Shown here one piece after another: positions 34,694-44,551 of a DNA stretch of 64,000 nucleotides. This DNA comes from JAFLCM01 sp964510955 (GTDB lineage Bacteria > Planctomycetota > Phycisphaerae > Phycisphaerales > UBA1924), in assembly GCA_964510955.1 (NCBI GenBank), contig CAZEDW010000018.1, positions 18,007 through 82,006 on the forward strand, in the 5' to 3' direction. The translations under genes were made by a program, and so were the position numbers. Position 1 is the stretch's first letter. Every line of letters starts with the position of its first letter. The notes under the pieces were generated by a model. It did not search any database. It was given only the letters and a program-made list of their open reading frames with translations, and was not told the DNA's origin.

Positions 34694-34803
34694 AGGGGGG
34701 GAGTGGGCGGTGGGGAGTGGGGAGAGGTGATTGAGTGGTCAAGTGGTCAAGTGGTTGAGCGGATAAGCCGGCACGAGACCACCCGGCCACTCAACCACAT
34801 CCA
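34694..34803. repeat. G-rich tract and AGTGGTCA-type inverted repeat between ybaB and dnaX
   Basis: The ybaB-proximal part has runs of G (GGGGGGGAGTGGGCGG, then TGGGGAGTGGGG). After it AGTGGTCA repeats three times (34734-34757). An inverted repeat pairs GTGGTTGAGCGG (34751-34762) with CCACTCAACCAC (34787-34798), with one mismatch in 12. No promoter or gene is seen. Confidence 0.65.
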
Positions 34804-35462
34804 TCACCCCGGATCATCCTCAATTGAAATCAGCCTCGCATTGAACAGGTCGATGGCCTTTTTCACCAGCGGCTGCTCCATCGCCTGCTGGCGGGCGGCG
34901 GCGTCCATCGCCACGGCGCGGGCGCCGGCGGAGGGGACCGCGACAGGGGATGATCCAACTGGTGCTGGCCCCGCGGCAATTCCGGGGGCTCCGGGGGCTC
35001 CGGGGGCTCCGGGGGGGGCTCCGGGAGAACCCAGCGATCCGGGGGGGCTTCCGGCGGGCGCGTCTTCCAGCAGCCGGGCCGACAGGTTCATCCCGCTGGC
35101 CTTGCTCAGCAGGCCGGCGAGCCACGTCACCTTGCCGCGGGCGATGGCGGCCTTGGCGGCGTCGGTCACCACCACCTCCGCCACGTTGCCCCTCACCGCC
35201 TTCAGCTCGAACAGCTCGACGATGCCCGACTGGGCGGCGCTGCCGGCGACCAGCCCGAGGACCTTCGACCACAGTTCCGCCGGCGCGCCAACCGGCGCGT
35301 CGACACCATCGGTGCCATCGATCGCATCGGTCCCATCCCTCGCCGCGCCAGGGTGCGCATGGGATTGTGGTTGTGGGCGTGCCGGGGGGGCCGGGGGGGC
35401 CGGGGGGGCTGGTGTGGGTTCGGGCGGGGGCGCTGGAACCGCCGTCGGTGCGCCCGCCGCCG

Positions 35463-35469
<7 letters not shown>
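34804..35469 (-). CDS. dnaX: dnaX tau-specific C-terminal region, translated after a -1 frameshift
   Basis: This 221-codon region is open in the -1 frame relative to the main dnaX frame, starting at ACG 35469 right after the slip site. It begins with a Pro/Ala linker (APTAVPAPPPEPTPAPPAPP) encoded by GGGGGGCCG-type repeats. A folded part follows (PAELWSKVLGLVAGSAAQSGIVELFELKAVRGNVAEVVV). A Gly/Ala/Pro spacer (PGAPGAPGAPG) and the final QPLVKKAIDLFNARLISIEDD segment complete it. The last element is the usual end of DnaX tau proteins (P-L-V-x-K-x-x-D-L-F-x-x-x-x-I). Without frameshifting it has no start codon of its own that gives a sensible protein. Tau would be about 605 residues. Confidence 0.82.

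Positions 35470-35490
<21 letters not shown>
35425..35490 (-). promoter_or_regulatory. Programmed -1 ribosomal frameshift signal in dnaX
   Basis: Read on the minus strand, the heptamer A-AAA-AAA (complement 35469-35475) is in the right phase for two tRNA-Lys to slip back one base. The word GGGAG lies about 9 bases upstream, like the SD-like stimulator of E. coli dnaX. Downstream, GGCGGGCGC can pair with GCGCCCCCGCC as a hairpin starting about 8-10 bases after the slip site. The zero-frame stop comes one codon later. Confidence 0.8.
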
Positions 35491-36620
<1,130 letters not shown>

Positions 36621-36770
36621 GGGGGAGGGGATGGTACCCGGTCGGGGGGCGCGGGCCGCACGCTCTCGGGCTCTGTTCGGGCAGCGTCGGGGGCGATCTC
36701 CAGATGCCAGAATCCGGCCCGTCGCGCGTCTGTCAAGGAGTTGGCCAAGCCGGCCACACGGGAGACCGCC

Positions 36771-38093
36771 ATGCCCAACCGCCGTATTCCAGCCCTGCTG
36801 CTGATCGCCGGTGCCGCTTTCGCACCTTCCGCCCAGCCGGCGTTCGCCGAAGCGGTATCTCCCCAACAGCAAGGCCTGCAGAGCCAGTCGCTCGCGCCGC
36901 TCCCCGACTCGCCCGAAGCCGTCCGCGCCCTCGGCCCCGAGGGTCTGCGCCGTTTCATGGAACTGCACGCCTCGGAGATCAGCTCCGCCAAGTCACACGC
37001 CTCGATGAACGGCAAGGCCACGCCCGACGAGCGGCGGCTGTTCGACACCATCGACCACATCGCCGCCCAGAAGGACGCGGCGTGGTCCGGGCTGTACTGG
37101 TACACCGATCTCGACGCCGCCAAGCAGGCCGCGACGGCCCAGCACAAACCGATCCTCTCGCTGCGCCTGCTCGGCAGGCTCGACGAGACGTTCTCGTGCG
37201 CCAACAGCCGGCTCTTCCGCGCGGTGCTCTACGCCAACTCCGATGTGTCGCGGCTCCTGCGCGATCGCTTCATCCTCCACTGGTCCAGCGAGCGCCCCGT
37301 GCCGCTGGTCACCATCGACTACGGCGACGGTCGGAAGCTCGTCCGCACCCTGACGGGCAACAGCATCCACTATGTGCTTGCACCCGATGGCTCGGTCGTG
37401 GACGTGATCCCCGGCCTGTGCGGGCCGCGGGCCTTCTCGGCGCAGTTGAGCGCAGCGGAGGCGTTCGCGGAGTCGCTCGCCAGCACCGATCCATCCAGCG
37501 CCGGCGCAGCACGGCTGAGGTACTGCAACGATCAGTTGTCCGCCGCGAACGCCCTGCGACTGTCGATCGGGATGCTCCCGATCGCCCCCCGAAAGCTCGA
37601 CGCGCCAGCGGCCCCGGGGGCAGTGCCCGCCGCCCAGGCCGCGGTCCGTGTGGTGTCCAAAAGCTCGATGGAGCGCCCCATGCTCATGGCGGTGACCGGA
37701 ACGACCGCCAAGCCGGATGTGGACTGGAAGTCGCTCGCCTCGGCCGTCGGGCTGCGCGAGACGTTCGACCTCGACAGCCGTGAACTGATGGAGTTCCATT
37801 GGCCCGCAATTCGTTGGGAACGCAACGGCGTCGGCCTCTCCGACGGCACCGGCATCGGGGCTGCGCTGAACCAGGACCTCACCGCCGACACGCTGCTGTC
37901 GCGGGCGTCGCTCCGCCCGACCATTCTCGCGTGGCTCATCGCCGACCCGGCGCTGGCGGCCGACTGGCCCCGCCTGAACCAGCGGGTGTACGCCGAGGCG
38001 TTTCTCACGCCCGCGAGCGACCCGTGGCTCGGGCTGAGCAACAACACGGTCTATGACGGGCTCCCAAGATCGGAGTCGGTGCGGGAGCGCTAG
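36771..38093 (+). CDS. Exported thioredoxin-fold-like protein, function unknown
   Basis: This 440-residue protein starts at ATG 36771 with GGAG ahead. The signal peptide is IPALLLIAGAAFAPSAQPAFA. The segment LYWYTDLDAAKQAATAQHKPILSLRLLGRLDETFSCANSRLFRAVLYANSDVSRLLRDRFILHW looks like a thioredoxin-like domain (DxxAAxxxAxxxxKPIL, then a Cys at the active-site position, then the L-x-x-x-F-x-L). It lacks the CxxC pair (only a single CANS). The C-terminal 200 residues are rich in Ala, Arg and Leu and match nothing I recognise. The dnaX gene is divergent. Confidence 0.65.
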   Translation: MPNRRIPALLLIAGAAFAPSAQPAFAEAVSPQQQGLQSQSLAPLPDSPEAVRALGPEGLRRFMELHASEISSAKSHASMNGKATPDERRLFDTIDHIAAQKDAAWSGLYWYTDLDAAKQAATAQHKPILSLRLLGRLDETFSCANSRLFRAVLYANSDVSRLLRDRFILHWSSERPVPLVTIDYGDGRKLVRTLTGNSIHYVLAPDGSVVDVIPGLCGPRAFSAQLSAAEAFAESLASTDPSSAGAARLRYCNDQLSAANALRLSIGMLPIAPRKLDAPAAPGAVPAAQAAVRVVSKSSMERPMLMAVTGTTAKPDVDWKSLASAVGLRETFDLDSRELMEFHWPAIRWERNGVGLSDGTGIGAALNQDLTADTLLSRASLRPTILAWLIADPALAADWPRLNQRVYAEAFLTPASDPWLGLSNNTVYDGLPRSESVRER

Positions 38094-38134
38094 GCACGGC
38101 ACCGGGAACTGAGCCCACGGAACGCGACGGACTT

Positions 38135-38180
38135 GTCAAGGGTGCCAACTACTGACACCCGGGGGTTGGCAACCTTGACA
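38135..38180. repeat. Inverted repeat, family CCAAGGGTGCCAACGC, copy C
   Basis: The left arm GTCAAGGGTGCCAACT (38135-38150) pairs with GGTTGGCAACCTTGAC (38164-38179), with two mismatches in 16. It lies 41 bases after the preceding plus-strand stop and faces the end of rmuC. Same relation to convergent genes as copies A and B. Confidence 0.75.
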
Positions 38181-38231
38181 TCTCACCCACCCGGAGGGGG
38201 TCGCCACACCCCGCCACACCCACCGTCACAC

Positions 38232-39665
38232 TCACCCCTCGCTCGGCGCCCCCAGCCTCGGCCTCGTCTCGATCATCGGCGGCTCCGGCAGCTCCCTGGC
38301 GCTCCGCGCCTCAAGCTCTTCAAACCGGCGCAGCGTCGGCATGATCCGCCGGTCCAGCGACGCCTGGAAGTCGTTGTACTTGTCCACCGCGCCGGCGAGC
38401 GACTCGCCCAGTTTCGTCGCGTGCCCCAGCACCACCGCCACGCGCTCGTGCAGCTCGCGCCCCAGCCGGATCAGCTCCTCGGCCCGCTCGGCCACGCGCT
38501 GCTCGCGCCAGCCCACGTACACCGCCCGCAAGAGGCCGATCAGCGTCGACGGGCTGGCGAGGATCACCCGCTGGGCCGCGGCGTGGTCGAGCAAATCCGG
38601 GCGGCGCGACAGCGCGCCGTCGATGAACTGGTCGCCCGGGATGAACATCACCACAAAGTCCGGCGAGCCCTCGAAGCGGCTCCAGTAGCCCTTCTTGCCC
38701 AGCGCCGATGCCTGGTCGCTCACGTGCCGGGCGAAGCGGTCGAGGTGGGCGGCGCGGTCGGGCTCGGTCGGGGCCTCGAGCGCCTCAAGGTAGGCCTCGA
38801 TGTTGGTCTTGGCGTCCACCACGATGGTCCGCTCGTTGGGCAGGCGGACGATCAGGTCCGGGCGGAGCGGGTCGCCGTCGGGGCCCGTCGTGTTCTCCTG
38901 CTCGCTGAAGTCGCACCAGTCGCGCATGCCCGCGAGTTCGACGACGCGCCGGAGCTGCAGCTCGCCCCAGCGCCCGCGCACGTGCGGCTTGCGCAGCGCC
39001 TGGGTGAGGTTGGCGGTCTCGCGCCGGAGCTGCTCGGCCCCCGCCGCCACCTGCTGCACCTGCTCGCTGATGCGGGCCGACGACGCGGCGCGGTCTTGCT
39101 GGAGCTGCTCGATCGCCCCGCCGGTCTTCTTCAGGCTCTCGGCGATGGGGCCGACAAGCGCCTCGACCGCCTTGCGGCTCAGCTCTCGCTCGCGGGTCTG
39201 GCGCTCGGCATCGTCCTTGAGCTTGCTCTCGGTCAGGCGCAGCAGGTGCTCGGCGGACTGCTTCAGCGCCTCGCCCGCGTGAGACTTGATCACCGCCTCG
39301 AACTGGCGGCGCATCTCGACGATCTCGGCGGCGACGCGCTCGCGGTACTCCGCCGAGGTCCGGCGCTCGGCCGAGAGGCGCTCCTCGTACTGAGCGGCCA
39401 GGGCGCTCAGCGCCTCCTCGTGGCGGGCCTCGCTCTGCGCGATGCGCTCGCCGAGGCGGGCCGCCTCGGCCTGGGCGCTGCTCAGCAGCTCGACCGACCG
39501 GCGCGCGGACGATTCAAACTCCGCCAGCCGTGCCGCGTCGGCCTGCTGCTGCGCGCGGGCAGCCTGAAGCTCCGCCACGCCCCGGGCCCGCGCGACGAGC
39601 AGCGCCACCGCCGCCCCGGCGGCGACCACAAGCAGAACCAGCAGCACCCACGCGATCGCGGTCAT
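38232..39665 (-). CDS. rmuC: DNA recombination protein RmuC
   Basis: This 477-residue protein begins with a membrane anchor (IAWVLLVLLVVAAGAAVALLVARA), then a long coiled coil. The RmuC core follows: KKTGGAIEQLQQDRAASSARISEQVQQ, LTQALRKPHVRGRWGELQLRRVVELAGM (signature), PDLIVRLPNERTIVVDAKTNIEAYLEA (nuclease-like D and K), and MFIPGDQFIDGAL, then QRVILASPSTLIGLLRAVYVGWREQR. RmuC limits recombination between inverted repeats. It lies downstream of murJ on the same strand; the gap contains another inverted repeat. Confidence 0.93.
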   Translation of the reverse strand: MTAIAWVLLVLLVVAAGAAVALLVARARGVAELQAARAQQQADAARLAEFESSARRSVELLSSAQAEAARLGERIAQSEARHEEALSALAAQYEERLSAERRTSAEYRERVAAEIVEMRRQFEAVIKSHAGEALKQSAEHLLRLTESKLKDDAERQTRERELSRKAVEALVGPIAESLKKTGGAIEQLQQDRAASSARISEQVQQVAAGAEQLRRETANLTQALRKPHVRGRWGELQLRRVVELAGMRDWCDFSEQENTTGPDGDPLRPDLIVRLPNERTIVVDAKTNIEAYLEALEAPTEPDRAAHLDRFARHVSDQASALGKKGYWSRFEGSPDFVVMFIPGDQFIDGALSRRPDLLDHAAAQRVILASPSTLIGLLRAVYVGWREQRVAERAEELIRLGRELHERVAVVLGHATKLGESLAGAVDKYNDFQASLDRRIMPTLRRFEELEARSARELPEPPMIETRPRLGAPSEG

Positions 39666-39694
39666 GAGCGAAGTCTAGAGCGACCCCATGGAGA

Positions 39695-39771
39695 CCACGG
39701 AATCCACGGAAAAAAGCGCGGATGAACACAACCCAATAGCTCCAATCCGGGTTCATCCGTGCCATCCGTGG
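39695..39771. repeat. Inverted repeat with CCACGGA / ATCCGTGG words
   Basis: The left arm (39695-39727) contains CCACGGAATCCACGG and GCGGATGAAC. The right arm GTTCATCCGTGCCATCCGTG (39751-39770) is its complement with a few differences. It lies between the stop of murJ and the start of rmuC, both minus-strand. Confidence 0.65.
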
Positions 39772-39797
39772 CGACTCCCGCTCCTGCTCACCCCCAC

Positions 39798-41579
39798 TCA
39801 CCCAAAGTCCGCGGCCCCCGCCCCCCCCGCGTTGCGTTCCAGCAGCCACTTGAGTTCCTCGCGCTTGGTCAGCACCGCGAAGGCGCTGAACACGCCCACG
39901 CCGATCATCGTGTCGCGGGCCAGGGCCAGCGCCCGGTCGAGCCAGCGGGCGTCGTCGGCGAGCGGCCAGACCAGTTGGGCCCCGATCAGCACCGCGCCCA
40001 TCATCACGCTGCCCAGCAGGATCATCGAGACGCCACGCATCGTCTCGGCATTGAACAGGCGGCCCTCGTCCGGCCCCAGGCGGCGCGAGGCCAGCCGCCC
40101 AAGCAGCAGGCACTGCGCGGTGGCGGTGATCGCCGTCGCCCACGCCAGCCCCGCCTCGGCGAGCGGCCAGATCAGCACCAGGTTCAGCACCACGTTGGCC
40201 CCGATGGTGCCCAGGCTCACCTTCATGGGCAGCTTGGTGTCGCCCGAGGCGTAGAACGCCCGCGTGAACACGTGCGTGAGCGAGTACGCCCACACCGCCA
40301 TCGAATAACCCATCAGCACCTGCGCCACGCGGACCACCTCGCCCGCCTTGCCCGCCTCGCTGCTGAACACCACGGCGCAGAGGTTGCGGCCCACGACGAT
40401 CAGCCCGACCGTCGCGGGCACGCCGATGAAAAGGCTGAGCCGGACGCCGTGACGCATCGTCTCGGTGAACCCGGGCTTGTTGCCCCACGCGCGGGCCAGC
40501 GCCGGGAACACCGCCGTCGCCACCGCGATGCCGAAGACGCCCAGCGGGAACTGGTACAGCCGCGAGGCGTACGAGAGCACCGCGTTGCCCCCCGCGCTCA
40601 CCGGGTACGCCGCTCCCCACGGCAGCGTCGGCCCGAACGTCACCGGGTACCCCGCGATGATCTGGTCGGCGATGATGCCGAGCTGCAGCGAGCCCATGGC
40701 GATGGTCACCGGGACGAACCGCTTCATCATGCGGGCGAAGCTGTCCTTCACCCGCGAGACCGCCCGCGTCCACTGCACCACGCCGCGCAGCCCCCACAGG
40801 CACCACAACAACTGCACGACCCCCGAGAGCGTGACGCTGATCGACACCGCCATCGCCCCGGTGCGCAGGGGCACTCCCGCGCGCCACGCCCACAGGTTGG
40901 CCGCGATCATGCAGCCGTTGAACAGAATCGGCGCCGCCCCTGGCGCCACGAACCGCCCGTTGGTCTGCAGGATGCCGCCCAGCACCGCCGTCGCGCACAC
41001 CAGCGGCATGTACGGCAGCATGACCATCGTGAACACGACCGCGTCCCGCCCCGGCGCCTCGGGTCCCATGGCGTCCAGCACCAGCCACAGCGCGACCTCC
41101 CCCAGCACCACCAAGAGCCCCGCACCGGCGATCAGCACACCCATTGTCAACGACGCGAGCCTGTCCGCGGCCGCCTTGTCAGCCTTGAGCAGGGCCGTGT
41201 ACTCCGGGATGAACGCCGCCGTCAGCGCCCCCTCGCCGAACAGCCGCCGGAACGTGTTGGGGATCACGAACGCGACGTTGAACGCCGACCACACCGGCGC
41301 GGTCCCGAACGCCTTGAACGCGATCGACTCACGCACCAGCCCCGCGAGCCGGCTGATGAATGTCAGCGCGGCGATGATCCGCACATAGCCCGCGAAACCG
41401 GTGCGCAGCGGCTCAGGCTTAGACCCGCCCGCCGCCGGAGCCTCCGGCCCGGTCGGACTCGCCAGCGGCTCGCCGCTCTCGGGCGCCGGGCCCGGCGCTG
41501 GCAGGTCGACCCGCTCGGCGTCGAGCACGCCCTGGGGGCGCTCGATCTCGTAGGGTGGATGGACAGGGTCGCCGGTCAT
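39798..41579 (-). CDS. murJ: Lipid II flippase MurJ
   Basis: This 593-residue membrane protein has a charged, Pro-rich cytosolic N-terminus of about 65 residues. The MVF/MurJ core follows: AALTFISRLAGLVRESIAFKAFG, VIPNTFRRLFGEGALTAAFIPEY (family signature RRLFAEGA), then about 14 hydrophobic segments, ending with AFAVLTKREELKWLL. It moves peptidoglycan lipid II across the inner membrane. Phycisphaerae, like other planctomycetes, were once thought to lack peptidoglycan, so a full MurJ is consistent with a cell wall. It is on the minus strand with parA and a VanZ-like gene upstream. Confidence 0.93.
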   Translation of the reverse strand: MTGDPVHPPYEIERPQGVLDAERVDLPAPGPAPESGEPLASPTGPEAPAAGGSKPEPLRTGFAGYVRIIAALTFISRLAGLVRESIAFKAFGTAPVWSAFNVAFVIPNTFRRLFGEGALTAAFIPEYTALLKADKAAADRLASLTMGVLIAGAGLLVVLGEVALWLVLDAMGPEAPGRDAVVFTMVMLPYMPLVCATAVLGGILQTNGRFVAPGAAPILFNGCMIAANLWAWRAGVPLRTGAMAVSISVTLSGVVQLLWCLWGLRGVVQWTRAVSRVKDSFARMMKRFVPVTIAMGSLQLGIIADQIIAGYPVTFGPTLPWGAAYPVSAGGNAVLSYASRLYQFPLGVFGIAVATAVFPALARAWGNKPGFTETMRHGVRLSLFIGVPATVGLIVVGRNLCAVVFSSEAGKAGEVVRVAQVLMGYSMAVWAYSLTHVFTRAFYASGDTKLPMKVSLGTIGANVVLNLVLIWPLAEAGLAWATAITATAQCLLLGRLASRRLGPDEGRLFNAETMRGVSMILLGSVMMGAVLIGAQLVWPLADDARWLDRALALARDTMIGVGVFSAFAVLTKREELKWLLERNAGGAGAADFG

Positions 41580-41616
41580 GGGTTGTCGAGACCCCCGGAA
41601 CGGCCGGGGCGGGTCA

Positions 41617-42039
41617 TCATCGGTTCAACGGCGAACGCCGGTCGAATGCGGCGCGGAGCCACATGGCGATCAGCGTCCCCAGCAGCACCCCGAACTCGTT
41701 GAACATCATGTCGTCCCAGTCAAAGTGCCGGCGAACCAGCGGGATCAACTGCAGAGCCTCGTCGATCGCGACGTAGCACGCGGCGGTGAAGTGTGTCAGC
41801 GCTACGGCCCGCCACGAGCGCCGGTCACCCCACAAGCCGCTCAGGAACAGCAGCACCGTCCAGGTCCCGCAGATGCTCAGGTGCACCGCCAGGTCCGGGC
41901 GACCCGGCATCGGCAGCGCCAGGTTGGGCCAGTGGGTCGCCAGAAAGTGCGCCGGGGCATACACAACGAACACGCGCAGCATGACGCGCGAGTCGCCAAG
42001 GAAGGCCAGCGGACCGCGTTGGGGCTGTGGGTCCGGCAA
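41617..42039 (-). CDS. VanZ-like membrane protein
   Basis: This 140-residue protein has three or four hydrophobic helices. The VanZ signature is IDEALQLIPLVRRHFDWDDMMFNEFGVLLGTLIA (DE..Q...P.R..D..D...N..G...G). VanZ-type proteins affect cell-surface glycopeptide or teicoplanin tolerance, but most members are uncharacterised. It lies three bases downstream of the parA stop and 37 bases before murJ, so it is probably cotranscribed with both. Confidence 0.85.
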   Translation of the reverse strand: MPDPQPQRGPLAFLGDSRVMLRVFVVYAPAHFLATHWPNLALPMPGRPDLAVHLSICGTWTVLLFLSGLWGDRRSWRAVALTHFTAACYVAIDEALQLIPLVRRHFDWDDMMFNEFGVLLGTLIAMWLRAAFDRRSPLNR

Positions 42040-42042
42040 GGC

Positions 42043-42975
42043 TCACGCCTGGGTCGCCGCGGGCGCTGGCGCCGGGACGGTCGCAGACGGAGCGACCGGG
42101 CGCGTCACGACCGTCGGCTTGGGCTTGGCGGGCTTCTTCACCTCCGCGTCCGGCGCGGGCGACGGCGCCACCAGCGCGTCCCACTCCTTGATGAGCTCGT
42201 CGCCGAGCGCCAGGTAGTCCGCCGCCCCCGTTGAGTCCGGCGCGTACTCGAAGATGGTCTGCCCGAAGCTCGGGCTCTCGGCGAGCTTGATGCTTCGGCG
42301 CACCGCCGGTCGGTAAACGCGGGCGGCCCACCACGGCGCCCCGCTCTGGCGCGAGCCTTCGAAGAACTTCTCCAGGTCCGCCACCACCTCGCGGGCATGC
42401 CTGGTGTTCTCGTCGTGGCTGCACAGCACCACGCCCGAGACCTTCAGCCTGGGGTTCACCTCGCAGGCCACCAGGGACACGGTCTCCAGCAGCTTGCTCA
42501 CGCCCTGCAGCGCCAGGAAGTGCGCCTGCATCGGCATTACCACCTCGCGGGCCGCGGCCAGCGCGTTGAGCGTCAGGACCCCCAGCGAAGGCGGGCAGTC
42601 GATCAGCACGAACTCGTACGCGCCCTTCAACGGCTCCAGCGCCCGCGCCAGCCGCTGGTTGCGGTCACCCTGCCCGGTCAGCTCCGTCTCCGCCGCCGCC
42701 AGGCCGACCTCGGCCGGCAGCAGCGAGAGGTTCGGACGCACCGCGCCCACGAGGGCGTCGACGGCGTCCAGCGACGGGTCGAGCAGAACGTCGTACACGC
42801 TGAGATCCAGCGACGCCGGATCGCTCCCGAGGAAGATTGTCGAGTGGGCCTGCGGGTCGAGGTCCACCACGAGCACCGAGCGTCCGCGCGACGCGATGGC
42901 GGCGCCGAGGTTGACCACCGTGGTCGTCTTGCCCACCCCCCCCTTCTGGTTCATGAAGGCGATAACGCGGGACAC
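42043..42975 (-). CDS. ParA-family ATPase
   Basis: From GTG 42975 the product is 310 residues (VSRVIAFMNQKGGVGKTTTVVNLG). ATG 43062 is an alternative that would add 29 Arg/Gly-rich residues not typical of the family. GGGAGGGGG lies about a dozen bases ahead of the GTG. The deviant Walker A is KGGVGKTT, with DLDPQAH (A') and VLIDCPPSLGVLTLNAL (B). The C-terminus is a 40-residue Ala/Pro/Lys tail (PSPAPDAEVKKPAKPKP) that is not conserved. No parB is adjacent, so this may be an orphan or MinD/chromosome-partition relative. It overlaps nothing and precedes the VanZ-like gene. Confidence 0.88.
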   Translation of the reverse strand: MSRVIAFMNQKGGVGKTTTVVNLGAAIASRGRSVLVVDLDPQAHSTIFLGSDPASLDLSVYDVLLDPSLDAVDALVGAVRPNLSLLPAEVGLAAAETELTGQGDRNQRLARALEPLKGAYEFVLIDCPPSLGVLTLNALAAAREVVMPMQAHFLALQGVSKLLETVSLVACEVNPRLKVSGVVLCSHDENTRHAREVVADLEKFFEGSRQSGAPWWAARVYRPAVRRSIKLAESPSFGQTIFEYAPDSTGAADYLALGDELIKEWDALVAPSPAPDAEVKKPAKPKPTVVTRPVAPSATVPAPAPAATQA

Positions 42976-43256
42976 GGCGTGCCCGCCCCCTCCCCGGGGA
43001 GCTGGGGCACGTTTTCGGTCGCGCCGGGCGCCATCCTGGCGGTGTGACGATCCCTCATTCATCGGCCCGAAGTGTAACACGCTCCGGACCCCAAACACCC
43101 CTGGACTCCGAGCCGATTGAAATCCCCGAGCCACGGGGTACCCCCGAGGCCGGCGGCCATGGATGCCGACCCCGTCTGTCATCCGTGCCCCGGCAGGCGG
43201 CCGCCCGCCCTGCCCAGCGAGCGCTCGTGCAGCTGCCTCGCCCGAGGAGGTTCGCC

Positions 43257-44495
43257 TTGAAGGTCCGCCAGGAACTCACCGCGCGCGAAGTCGATGAGCT
43301 TCATCAATCGCTTTCGCGTCGCCTGGGCGATACTTCGGTCCCCACGCTCCCGCAGGTCGCCGTCAAGATCGTCGAGCTGATCGGGAACCCTAACGCCACG
43401 CTGAACCAGTTCGCGTCTGTGATTCAGAGCGACCAGGCCCTCACCGGGCGCCTGCTCCGTCTGGCCAACTCGGCGATGTTCGCTCAGCGCCAGCCCGTCA
43501 CCACGCTGCAGCGCGCCATGGTGCTCATGGGCCTGGACAAGCTCAAGGCCATCAGCCTGGGCTTCCACCTGTCCAAGGTCATGGTCGCCGATGACGGGCC
43601 GTTCTCGCTCAAGCGCCAGTGGACCCAGTCGCTCTACCGCGCCTGGCTGGCGCTCCACATGGCGGAGGTGCTCGACAAGAAGGTCTCGGGCGAGGCGTTC
43701 ATCGTCGGGATGCTGGCCGACTGCGGCATGTCCGCGATGATGAAGTTGACGGGCGATCAGTATCTGAAGGTCGTCAACCCCAAAGACCCGCCCTCGCGCC
43801 AGTTCCTCAGCGAGCTCCGCGGGCTCGAGCTCACGCACGTCGACGCTTCGATGGTCCTGTGCCGAATGTGGAAGCTGCCGGCGCTGCTGGCCAAGCCCAT
43901 CGCCCTGCACCACACCCCGGCCCAGTCGGTCTCCAGGCTCGACCCCGCCAGCATCCTGCACGCGGTCGCCTACTACGTCGGCACCATCCCCCTCGACGGC
44001 GACGCCAGCCCGCTCGGAGAGATCCATCTCCCGCAGGTCGCCGAGCGCCTCTTCGAACTCGACGCCGAGGGCGTCAGCGCCGTGCTGCGCACGGCAGCGA
44101 ACAGCTTCAAGGCCACCCGCGAGCTCTTCGCCCACATGATCGACTCGCAGCTCTCGGTCGACGCCATCGTGGCAACCGCAAACCAGTACACGATCGAGAG
44201 CGACGGCGACGAGGTCGCCGAGGCCGAGGCCACCTCGGAATCGCTGCCCCAGGCCGGGCGAACCCCGGGGGTCGGGGCGCTCCGGGCCGCCGGGATGATC
44301 TTCGAGTTCGAGCGCGCCAAGGACCGGCTCGTCACCGCGATCATCTCCGACGCCGATGGGAACCGGCTGGTGTCGGAGGAAATCGACACGCGCAAGCACG
44401 ATGACCAGAGCATCCGGCAACTGCTGCTGCTCGACGACGCCAACCCGCGCGACGCCGAGCAGGTGCTCCGGCGGATCAAGAACCTCGCGGCATGA
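43257..44495 (+). CDS. HDOD-domain signalling protein
   Basis: I start this 412-residue protein at TTG 43257, which has GAGGAGG six bases ahead. The frame is open from 43044, but the extra 71 residues do not look like protein. An HDOD domain follows: LPQVAVKIVELIGNPNATLNQFASVIQSDQALTGRLLRLANSAMFAQ, TTLQRAMVLMGLDKLKAISLGF, and IVGMLADCGMSAM. A GIMHDIG-type motif is replaced by ADCG, so it is likely non-catalytic, as in most HDOD proteins. The C-terminal 100 residues include a strand-rich part (MIFEFERAKDRLVTAIISDADGNRLVSEEID). It may participate in c-di-GMP or stress signalling, by analogy. Confidence 0.9.
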   Translation: MKVRQELTAREVDELHQSLSRRLGDTSVPTLPQVAVKIVELIGNPNATLNQFASVIQSDQALTGRLLRLANSAMFAQRQPVTTLQRAMVLMGLDKLKAISLGFHLSKVMVADDGPFSLKRQWTQSLYRAWLALHMAEVLDKKVSGEAFIVGMLADCGMSAMMKLTGDQYLKVVNPKDPPSRQFLSELRGLELTHVDASMVLCRMWKLPALLAKPIALHHTPAQSVSRLDPASILHAVAYYVGTIPLDGDASPLGEIHLPQVAERLFELDAEGVSAVLRTAANSFKATRELFAHMIDSQLSVDAIVATANQYTIESDGDEVAEAEATSESLPQAGRTPGVGALRAAGMIFEFERAKDRLVTAIISDADGNRLVSEEIDTRKHDDQSIRQLLLLDDANPRDAEQVLRRIKNLAA

Positions 44496-44538
44496 AAAAA
44501 CCCACGGGTCCCGTGGGTCCTGTGGGTCGGGTTTTCTT
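44495..44538. terminator. Bidirectional terminator between convergent genes
   Basis: A stem CCCACGGG/CCGTGGG is flanked by AAAAAA on the left and GGGTTTT on the right (44495-44538). On either strand a hairpin is followed by a T run. It ends the HDOD gene and the anti-sigma gene. Confidence 0.85.
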
Positions 44539-44551
44539 GTGAGCGGGGCGC

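Noticed and set aside
42976..43062. The ATG-started, 29-residue longer form of parA
   Set aside because: It is kept only as an alternative; the extra Arg/Gly-rich segment is atypical and its ribosome site is weak.
43044..43256. Upstream extension of the HDOD frame
   Set aside because: It is low-similarity Pro/Arg sequence, and the TTG at 43257 has a perfect GAGGAGG site.
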